From Vibrio sp. CAU 1672 (GTDB lineage: Bacteria; Pseudomonadota; Gammaproteobacteria; Enterobacterales; Vibrionaceae), in contig NZ_JARHUF010000010.1 in the NCBI RefSeq assembly GCF_029223195.1, positions 83,306 through 147,305 of the forward strand: a stretch of 64,000 nucleotides of DNA, read 5' to 3'. Position 1 is the first letter of the stretch; every line of letters begins with the position of its first letter. The translations under genes were made by a program, and so were the position numbers. Shown piece after piece: positions 58,031 to 64,000 of the stretch. The notes below the pieces were generated by a model. The model made no database searches and was not told the origin of the DNA. It saw only the letters and a program-made list of their open reading frames with translations.

Positions 58031-58645
58031 GCTATATGAAGAAAGCCTAAAAATTCAGGTCAAAAATTTCAGTTTTCAGCCTTGAGCTCTGGTTTTGAGA
58101 CGCTGAGATTTACCTGCTCCAATCCTAGTTTTCTTCAGTTCTTTGTTCGGTTTGGGCCTGCCGTTTATCGGTGGTTTTCTTCTGGGGTGCTGATTTTTCA
58201 GGGTTAGTCCAGGCTGCGTTTTTCGTTGAGATTTAGCTCTGTGAATTTGCCTTTCTAAAAGCGGATTTACTCGCTGAAAGGGCGCTTTCTCTGGTGTGGT
58301 GAGTTCACGTGGTTTCAGTGAGTTTGTGGAAAGTCCTCATTGTGAAATTGTCTTTCCAAAAGTGCTTTTTGGTGTTGCAGGTCTGTTTTCTGCGGCGCGG
58401 TTTGTTCCAAGTGGTTTCAGTGGCAAGCCGCTGCAAGTCTTAGCCTGACTTGGGTGCATCAAAGTACATAAAGTTTGTTGTTTGCAAAGTTTAAAATAAC
58501 GTAAAATCAACCCTTTGGGTCTGCAAACTAACAAACTGCTCAAGAGGGATTCACAACGCGTGGCATTTTTACTATGCGTTGATTTTAGTGATTAAGGTGG
58601 TATGCAGCGGCTTCGGTATTGCGTTGTTCACCCCTTAGCAGGGCG
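58025..58645 (+). mobile_element. Cassette 11, chimeric: family B body joined to another cassette's end
   Basis: It opens like family B (TTATACGCTATATGAAG). After a point near 58473 it departs from the others and ends in a different tail and attC. Its R'' is AACTAAC, not the expected GTATAAC. No gene is seen. Confidence 0.8.
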
Positions 58646-58651
58646 TTAGGC
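58526..58651 (+). repeat. attC site of cassette 11
   Basis: R'' AACTAAC, not complementary to the cassette start; R' end GTTAGGC. Arms CTGCT/AGCAG and ACAACGC/GCGTTGT. Confidence 0.9.
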
Positions 58652-58669
58652 ATCAAGGAGGTTGTTGTC

Positions 58670-59119
58670 ATGGAAGAATCAATAAAATTTGGTAGGTTAG
58701 CTGAAGTTCATTTCGAAAATGGGCTTTTGTGTGCTGAAAGTGTCGTTTCTGCTATAGCTGAATATCACGGGGTGGATGACCAATTAGCCTCAAAAATGGC
58801 GACGGGATTTTGTAGTGGTATGGCTAGAACTTGTGGACCATGTGGTGCCTTATCAGGAGCTGTTATGGGCATTAGTTTAGTTCTAGGTCGTGAATCACAA
58901 AGTGATACTGTCGCAGCCACGTACGAAGCAACGCAGGAATTGGTCGAGAAGTTTGAAAGTGAATTCGGCGCAAAAGACTGCCATAAGCTTTTAGGTTGTG
59001 ACATTGGAACAGAAGAGGGTATGGCTCATTTCCGTTCTCACAACCTTCGTTCTAATTGTAGTAACTACACACGAAAAGCTGCTGAAATTGCAGTGCAAAT
59101 ATTGAGCAAAGATGCCTAA
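58670..59119 (+). CDS. Cassette 12: C_GCAxxG_C_C family redox protein
   Basis: The 149-residue product has the cysteine pattern of this family: C21, C48, C55 and C58 in the FCSGMARTCGPCGALSGAVMG region, and further cysteines near 100-130. The family is proposed to be redox-active and often occurs with molybdate or transport genes. GGAGG precedes the ATG. The stop is in the attC R'' box. Substrate unknown. Confidence 0.88.
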   Translation: MEESIKFGRLAEVHFENGLLCAESVVSAIAEYHGVDDQLASKMATGFCSGMARTCGPCGALSGAVMGISLVLGRESQSDTVAATYEATQELVEKFESEFGAKDCHKLLGCDIGTEEGMAHFRSHNLRSNCSNYTRKAAEIAVQILSKDA

Positions 59120-59239
59120 CAAACTGCTCAAGAGGGATTCGCAACGCGTGGCATTTTTACTATGCGTTGATTTCAGTGATTAAGGTGGTTTGCAGCGGCT
59201 TCGGTATTGCGTTGCTCACCCCTTAGCAGGGCGTTATAC
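59114..59239 (+). repeat. attC site of cassette 12
   Basis: R'' GCCTAAC, R' end GTTATAC. Arms CTGCT/AGCAG and GCAACGC/GCGTTGC. Confidence 0.92.
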
Positions 59240-59855
59240 GCTATATGAAGAAAGCCTAAAAGTTCAGGTCAAAAATCTCAGTTTTCAGCGTTGAACTCTG
59301 GTTTTTAGGCGTCAAAATTTTCCCGTTTCAATTCTCGTTTTCTTCGGTTCGAGGCTCACATTCTGGCCGCCGTTTGGGGATGGTTTTATTCTTTGCTGCT
59401 GATAGTGCCAGGTCAGTTGATGCGAAATTTGTCGTTGAAACTCAGCTCAGTGAGTTTGTCTTTCTAAAAGCCGATTTACTCGCTGAAAGGGCGCTTTCTT
59501 TGGCGTGGTGAGTTCACGTGGTTTCAGTGAGTTTATTGAAAGTCCTCATTGTGAAATTGTCTTTCCAAAAGTGCTTTTTGGTGTTGCAGGTCCGTTTTCT
59601 GCGGCGCGGTTTGTTCCACGTGGTTTCAGTGGCAAGTCGCTGTAAGTCTAAGCCTGACTTAAGTGCATCAAAGCACATAAAAATCATGGTTTCAAAGTAG
59701 GGCTTGGCATAAAATCTTGGCTTAAACGTTCGTGCGTATAACAAACTGTTTAAGAGTGATTCGCAACGCGTGGCATTTTTACTATGCGTTGCGTTTAATG
59801 CTTAAGGTGGTATGCGGTGGTATCGGTATTGCGTTGCTCACACCTTAACAGGGCG
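59234..59855 (+). mobile_element. Cassette 13, ORF-less, family B with a different attC
   Basis: 622 bases. The body matches cassettes 5, 18 and 20 up to GCGTATAAC, but its attC arms are of another class. Short frames on both strands lack support. Confidence 0.8.
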
Positions 59856-59861
59856 TTATGT
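59736..59861 (+). repeat. attC site of cassette 13
   Basis: R'' GTATAAC, R' end GTTATGT. Arms CTGTT/AACAG and GCAACGC/GCGTTGC. Confidence 0.92.
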
Positions 59862-59938
59862 TTTTTGTGGAAATAATAGCTTTAGCGGATTCTAGATTGT
59901 TGCTATAAGAATGTCGTGTCCAATATAAGGAGAGTGGC

Positions 59939-60238
59939 ATGAGTAGCAATGATTCTTACTTTTTAGCTCTAGAAAATCGCGGTTTGGAGAAAGTTAAAGT
60001 TCAATGGTTAAATCACAAACATGGCAGACCAGAGTCAAAAAATTGGTATTTAGTTCGACACTGGATTGAGGAACAAGAGCAGAAGCAACGTAATATCAAC
60101 TCCAGCGTTAAAGAGGAGTTGACGTTAAAAGGTTTCGAGTATTCGGCAGAGTCCAATAAAATACAGCGCAACATGTTGTGTGTACTTGCTTTAACTTTGA
60201 TTGTTGATTTAATCACAATACTGCAAGCACAAACATAA
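59939..60238 (+). CDS. Cassette 14: small protein with C-terminal membrane anchor
   Basis: The 99-residue product has a charged helical N-terminal part and a hydrophobic C-terminal helix at about 79-96 (MLCVLALTLIVDLITIL). AAGGAGAG precedes the ATG. The TAA stop falls in the R'' box. Family not recognised. A tail-anchored topology is inferred. Confidence 0.8.
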   Translation: MSSNDSYFLALENRGLEKVKVQWLNHKHGRPESKNWYLVRHWIEEQEQKQRNINSSVKEELTLKGFEYSAESNKIQRNMLCVLALTLIVDLITILQAQT

Positions 60239-60358
60239 CAAACTGTTCAAGAGGGATTCGCAACGCGTGGCATTTTTACTATGCGTTGGTTTAAGTGATT
60301 AAGGTGGTGTGCGGTGACTTCGGTATTGCGTTGCTCACCCCTTAACAGGGCGTTATGC
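60233..60358 (+). repeat. attC site of cassette 14
   Basis: R'' ACATAAC, R' end GTTATGC. Arms CTGTT/AACAG and GCAACGC/GCGTTGC. Confidence 0.92.
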
Positions 60359-60886
60359 AACTCAGGTAAATTTAGGGTTTTAATCTTTTTGGATTTCTCC
60401 GGCCATTTGTTTTGTGTTGTCGGCAAATGAGCATTTTCGGCTTCAAATTCGTGGTCAACTCAGACCGTAAAACAGGCAAGATTCTTTGCTTGCCTCAATC
60501 AGTTTTAGCGTTGGCGCGTTGTTAATTTTGCGGGCGCAAAGTGTGGAAAGGGCAAGTTAATCGATCATTTTTCTTTTGCTGAAGGTTTCGCTCGTTGAGT
60601 TTTCCTGATTCAAAAGCTTAGTTTGTTGCTGAAAGGTGGACTTTGTTTTGGCGGCTTATTTATCAAGGCTCAGGCTATGGTTGATTTTTGGTTCACTTAA
60701 TCAATATTTCGACTGTTTTCTTAATTCAATTTGGTGTAACTTTATGTTTATCTTATTGAATTTGCATAACAAAGCATTTAAGACGGATTCGCAACGCTTG
60801 GTGTTTTTAGTGTAAATTCAGTTTTTGTGTTTTAAGTGGTTTGTCGAGGCATCGGTGTTTAGCGTCGCTCACCACTTAATGCGGCG
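60353..60886 (+). mobile_element. Cassette 15, ORF-less, distant family A member
   Basis: 534 bases. The region 60420-60520 shares the CCGTAAAACA core with family A and has a short GGCAAG/CTTGCC hairpin in place of the CATGCCA region. No credible gene. Confidence 0.7.
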
Positions 60887-60892
60887 TTAGGT
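60764..60892 (+). repeat. attC site of cassette 15
   Basis: R'' GCATAAC, R' end GTTAGGT. Arms GCATT/AATGC; GCAACGC/GCGTCGC has one mismatch. Confidence 0.92.
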
Positions 60893-60927
60893 GAATTGCG
60901 ATAATTCAACAAGATCGGGGGGATAGA

Positions 60928-61302
60928 ATGAGCGAAATTAAGAGATGTGATGTAAATGAAGAATGGGCACACTCAGGTTACGTTGTAGCTGGAGATTATG
61001 TTTTCCTTGGTTATTGTGTTGGCAATGTTGGGAAAAGTGTCGAAGAACAAATAAACGGAGCTTTTGATGATATGGCTAGAAAGCTTGAAATGGAAAATCT
61101 AACGTTAGATAGTGTAGTGAAAATCGATGTTTTGCTCAGGGATGTATGGAATATTCCATTAGTAGAGAAAGTTATCAAAGAACGTTTTAAGAATGGCTAT
61201 CCTGCGAGAAAAACGATTTCTACTGATTTTGCTCATAGAGGTGGAGAGTCATCAGGTCTTCATGTGCAAATAGATGGTGTTGCTTATATCGCAAAAAAAT
61301 AA
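60928..61302 (+). CDS. Cassette 16: RidA/YjgF-family protein
   Basis: The 124-residue product has RidA-type features: SVEEQINGAFDDMARKLE, DSVVKIDVLLRD and NGYPARKTIST, followed by HVQIDGVAYI. RidA hydrolyses reactive enamine/imine intermediates, but the conserved catalytic Arg context is altered (PARKTIS), so this may be a Rid-like variant. GGGGGGAT lies upstream of the ATG. Confidence 0.88.
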   Translation: MSEIKRCDVNEEWAHSGYVVAGDYVFLGYCVGNVGKSVEEQINGAFDDMARKLEMENLTLDSVVKIDVLLRDVWNIPLVEKVIKERFKNGYPARKTISTDFAHRGGESSGLHVQIDGVAYIAKK

Positions 61303-61324
61303 GCCATGTGCAATCCAGTTATTC

Positions 61325-61450
61325 ACCTAACAAATTGCTTAAGAGTGATTCGCAACGCGTGGCATTTTTGGCTTGCGTTGGGTTTAGTGATTACGGCGCA
61401 ATGCGGTGGCTTGGTCAAGGCGTTGCTCACACCTTAGCAAGGCGTTATAA
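61325..61450 (+). repeat. attC site of cassette 16
   Basis: R'' ACCTAAC, R' end GTTATAA. Arms TTGCT/AGCAA and GCAACGC/GCGTTGC. Confidence 0.92.
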
Positions 61451-61464
61451 CCTTAGAGGGAAAA

Positions 61465-61941
61465 ATGGAACTTAGAGCATTTGAAAAGGAAGATCATGAC
61501 CTGCTTATCGGTTGGATCGACTCAGATAAATTGAATTATCAATGGGGTGGTCCAAACTTTGAGTTTCCATTGGATTCAGTGCAAATTTCTAAACACTGTT
61601 CCCAAGAGCAAGTGTTTCCGTTTATCTTTGTTGTCTCAGGTCAGAACGCTGGCTATGTTGAGCTATTCAAAGTTTCAGATTCGCACTTTAGGATTTGCCG
61701 CGTATTTGTTTCAGACAGCTTTCGTGGAAAGGGCATTTCAAAGCGTATGCTTGGTCAATTAGTCGATCTAGCAAAAGATAAATACAGCGCTAGCTTACTA
61801 TCACTAGCTGTATTTGAACGAAACATAGTTGCGAGAAATTGCTATGAATCGCTTGGTTTTACCGTTACAGCGCATGAAAATGGCTCTCGTTCTTTCGACG
61901 GTGAGGTTTGGGGTCTTTTACGTATGGAAAGACGGTTATAA
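61465..61941 (+). CDS. Cassette 17: GNAT-family acetyltransferase
   Basis: The 158-residue product has the acetyl-CoA loop in DSFRGKGISKRML and motif B FERNIVARNCYESLGF. AGAGGGAAAA precedes the ATG. The stop is in the R'' box. GNAT enzymes are frequent in vibrio cassettes; substrate unknown. Confidence 0.9.
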   Translation: MELRAFEKEDHDLLIGWIDSDKLNYQWGGPNFEFPLDSVQISKHCSQEQVFPFIFVVSGQNAGYVELFKVSDSHFRICRVFVSDSFRGKGISKRMLGQLVDLAKDKYSASLLSLAVFERNIVARNCYESLGFTVTAHENGSRSFDGEVWGLLRMERRL

Positions 61942-62062
61942 CAAAGCATTTAAGAGTGATTCCCAACGCTCGGCATTTCCAGTTCAAGGTTGGGTTTTGT
62001 GTTTACGGTGGTATGGTTAAGTTTCGTGGTAGCGTTGCTCACACCTTAATGCGGCGTTATAC
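61936..62062 (+). repeat. attC site of cassette 17
   Basis: R'' TTATAAC, R' end GTTATAC. Arms GCATT/AATGC and CAACGC/GCGTTG. Confidence 0.92.
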
Positions 62063-62680
62063 GCTAGATGAAGAAAGCCTAAAAATTCAGGGCAAAGATT
62101 TCGGTTTTCAGCGCTGAGTTTTGGTTTTTGGGCGTCGAAGTTTTTCCCATTTCAATTCTCGTTTTCTTCGGTTCGAGGCTCACATTCTGGCCGTCGTTTG
62201 GGGATGGTTTTATTCTTTGCTGCTGATAGTGCCAGGTCAGTTGACGCGAAGTCTGTCGATGAAACTCAGCTCTATGGATTTACCTTTCTAAAAGCTGTTT
62301 TACTCGCTGAAAGGGCACTTTTTCTGGTGTGGTGAGTTCACGTGGTTTTAGTGAGTTTGTGGAAAGTCCTCATTGTGAAATTGTCTTTCCAAAAGCGCTT
62401 TTTGGTATCGCCAGTCCGTTTTCTGCGGCGCGGTTTGTTCCACGTGGTTTCAGTGGCAAGTTGCTGTAAGTCTTAGCCTGACTTGAGTGCATCAAAGCAC
62501 ATAAAAATCATGGTTTCAAAGTAGGGCTTGTCGTAGAATTTTGGCTTTAACGTCCATGCGTATAACAAAGCGTTCAAGAGGGATTTGGCACGCGTGGCAT
62601 TTTCAACATGCGTTGAGTCCAGTGTTTACGGTGCATTGCAGAGGCTTATGTATTGCGTGCCGGCACCCCTTAACGCGGCG
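62057..62680 (+). mobile_element. Cassette 18, ORF-less, family B
   Basis: 624 bases, start TTATACGCTAGATGAAG. The same length and attC class as cassette 5. No credible gene. Confidence 0.8.
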
Positions 62681-62686
62681 TTAGTA
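62560..62686 (+). repeat. attC site of cassette 18
   Basis: R'' GTATAAC, R' end GTTAGTA. Arms GCGTT/AACGC and GGCACGC/GCGTGCC. Confidence 0.92.
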
Positions 62687-62721
62687 GCAATCGGTAGTAT
62701 TCTACATTTGAGGATATAAAT

Positions 62722-63132
62722 ATGGAGCAAGAAAAAGCGTATTCAATAATTGATGCTTTAGCGAATGGAATTGATCCTAATACGGGAGAGTGTTTCCCAG
62801 AAGACTCTCCTTATAATAATCCAGACGTAATTCGCGCACTATTCTACATACTTCGCAATAAGCCTGTTCAGAAAAAACATAAAAGGTCTCTTGAAGAAAA
62901 ACAGCGAGAGAACGTAGAAAAAGGTTTACCTAAAAATCATGGGTTACCTTGGACAGATGAAAGTGTTGAGTATGTTATAAATCAATACCATGCAAACGCA
63001 TCAATTGACGTGATTGCTCTGGATGTAGCAAGAAAGCCTAATTCAATTATAGGTTTGCTAAAGAAAAAGGAAGTAATAACAGATGAACAGGCTTTCTCAT
63101 TGGGTTTGCGTTACCAAGGTGCACGCGCTTAA
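62722..63132 (+). CDS. Cassette 19: unknown protein with GIDPNTGE start and HTH-like end
   Basis: The 136-residue basic product has an N-terminal ALANGIDPNTGE...VIRALFYIL segment, a lysine-rich linker and KGLPKNHGLPWTDESVEYVINQY followed by a helix-turn-helix-like region (VIALDVARKPNSIIGLLKK). I recall similar proteins in many bacteria but no function. TTGAGGAT precedes the ATG. DNA binding is an inference. Confidence 0.8.
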   Translation: MEQEKAYSIIDALANGIDPNTGECFPEDSPYNNPDVIRALFYILRNKPVQKKHKRSLEEKQRENVEKGLPKNHGLPWTDESVEYVINQYHANASIDVIALDVARKPNSIIGLLKKKEVITDEQAFSLGLRYQGARA

Positions 63133-63138
63133 GGTTGC

Positions 63139-63264
63139 TACTAACAAATTGCTTAAGAGTGATTCGCAACGCGTGGCATTTTCACTATGCATTGATTTAT
63201 GTGATTAAGGTGTAATGCAGAGGCTTGGTCATTACGTTGCTCACACCTTAGCAAGGCGTTATAC
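63139..63264 (+). repeat. attC site of cassette 19
   Basis: R'' TACTAAC, R' end GTTATAC. Arms TTGCT/AGCAA; GCAACGC/ACGTTGC has one mismatch. Confidence 0.92.
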
Positions 63265-63881
63265 GCTATATGAAGAAAGCCTAAAAATTCAGGTCAATAA
63301 TCTCAATTTTCAGCGTTGTGTCCTGGGGTTTGGGCATCATGATTTCCCGGTTTCAGTTCTCGTTTTCTCCGGTCCGTGGCTGAGTTTTGGCCTACCGTTT
63401 ATCGGTGGTTTTCTTCTTTGGTGCTGATTTTTCAGGGTCAGTCCAGGCTGCGTTTTTCGCTGAAACTCAGCTCTGTGAGTTTGCCTTTCTAAAAGCTGTT
63501 TTACTCGCTGAAAGGGCACTTTCTTTGGTGTGGTGAGTTCACGTGGTTTCAGTGAGTTTGTGGAAAGTCCTCATTGTGAAATTGTCTTTTCAAAAGCGCT
63601 TTTTGGTGTTGTCAGTCCGTTTTCTACGGCGTGGTTTGTTCCAAGTGGTTTCAGTGGCAAGTTGCTGTAAGTCTAAGCCTGACTTGAGTGCATCAAAGCA
63701 CATAAAAATCATGGTTTCAAAGTAGGGCTTGTCGTAGAATTTTGGCTTTAACGTTCATGCGTATAACAAAGCGTTTAAGAGGGATTTGGCACGCGTGGCA
63801 TTTTTAATATGCGTTGGGTTCAGTGTTTATGGTGCATTGCAGAAGCTTATGTATTGCGTGCCGGCACCCCTTAACGCGGCG
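63259..63881 (+). mobile_element. Cassette 20, ORF-less, family B
   Basis: 623 bases, close to cassettes 5 and 18 in body and attC class. No credible gene. Confidence 0.8.
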
Positions 63882-63887
63882 TTAGCT
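63761..63887 (+). repeat. attC site of cassette 20
   Basis: R'' GTATAAC, R' end GTTAGCT. Arms GCGTT/AACGC and GGCACGC/GCGTGCC. Confidence 0.92.
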
Positions 63888-63915
63888 CTCTTTGCGTAAA
63901 AATAGAAGTCAGAGA

Positions 63916-64000
63916 ATGAAAATCAAATCAAAAATTATACTTACAATGTGTTTTGCAGCGTTTGGTTCATCAGGTAGTCAAAACGTAGAACCAACATCAG
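63916..64000 (+). CDS. Cassette 21: partial gene, predicted exported protein
   Basis: An open frame from ATG 63916 runs off the window: a basic start (MKIKSK), a hydrophobic stretch and then a polar region. This looks like a signal peptide. The cassette starts at 63882. Too short to identify. Confidence 0.6.
   Translation, partial: MKIKSKIILTMCFAAFGSSGSQNVEPTS

Larger units (their letters stand above)
51988..64000 (+). mobile_element. Cassette array of a chromosomal integron (20 complete cassettes, then partial)
   Basis: The array starts at attI and runs off the right edge. Each cassette ends in a VCR-like attC of about 125 bases. Boundaries were set by the G|TT cleavage point and by R'' matching the first bases of the same cassette. 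All credible genes point right. Eight cassettes carry a gene (2, 8, 9, 12, 14, 16, 17, 19) and twelve do not. Confidence 0.95.

Noticed and set aside
52417..63887. CRISPR array
   Set aside because: The repeats are about 125 bases, imperfect, and end variable-length cassettes; they are attC sites.

Overview
The window looks like a chromosomal segment of a Vibrionaceae member, most likely a Vibrio species. The reasons are the housekeeping gene content and order (ycjX-ycjF-tyrR, sdaC-sdaA, asnS, aspC), the CosR/BCCT pair, and above all a sedentary chromosomal integron with an IntIA-type integrase and VCR-like attC sites. I cannot name the species from the sequence alone.

Positions 1-50800 are ordinary chromosome. 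It begins with an anaerobic nitrite-ammonification cluster: nrfG, then nrfA divergent from nrfBCDE, a thioredoxin-like gene and nrfF, with FNR-like and NarP-like sites in the divergent promoter. Next come ribA, an L,D-transpeptidase (ycbB), a decayed ycbK relic and gloC. A TRAP transporter (dctPQM, TakP-like) is followed by a two-component system that probably controls it. A cosR/BCCT osmolyte pair follows, then a chemoreceptor, an exonuclease/CBS-DUF294 pair, aspC, two tandem paralogous small genes, asnS, and a second chemoreceptor carrying a c-type heme site. After queD come serine catabolism (sdaC-sdaA), nudL, an H-NOX nitric oxide sensor with its hybrid kinase, pabB, class I fumarase, ycjX-ycjF-tyrR, rimJ, an HD phosphohydrolase and a DUF2947 gene. 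Respiratory and gas sensing recur: nitrite reductase, a heme chemoreceptor and H-NOX.

Positions 50809-64000 are the start of a chromosomal integron. intI is on the minus strand with a LexA-like box upstream, and the attI core is placed at 51988. The array then holds 20 complete cassettes and the start of a 21st. I placed every boundary by matching the first bases of each cassette to the complementary R'' box of its own attC. The rule works for every complete cassette except cassette 11, which therefore looks like a fusion. Eight cassettes carry a credible gene: a lipoprotein, a DUF3465 protein, an HEPN-like protein, a C_GCAxxG_C_C protein, a small membrane-anchored protein, a RidA-like protein, a GNAT acetyltransferase and an unknown basic protein. 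The other twelve have no credible gene and fall into two sequence families (A, seven members; B, five members). Their multiplication is the most unusual feature here and may mark non-coding or regulatory cassettes.

Genes in the chromosomal part are closely packed, with clear intrinsic terminators. In the array all genes point away from intI, and five of eight stop codons lie inside the attC R'' box.
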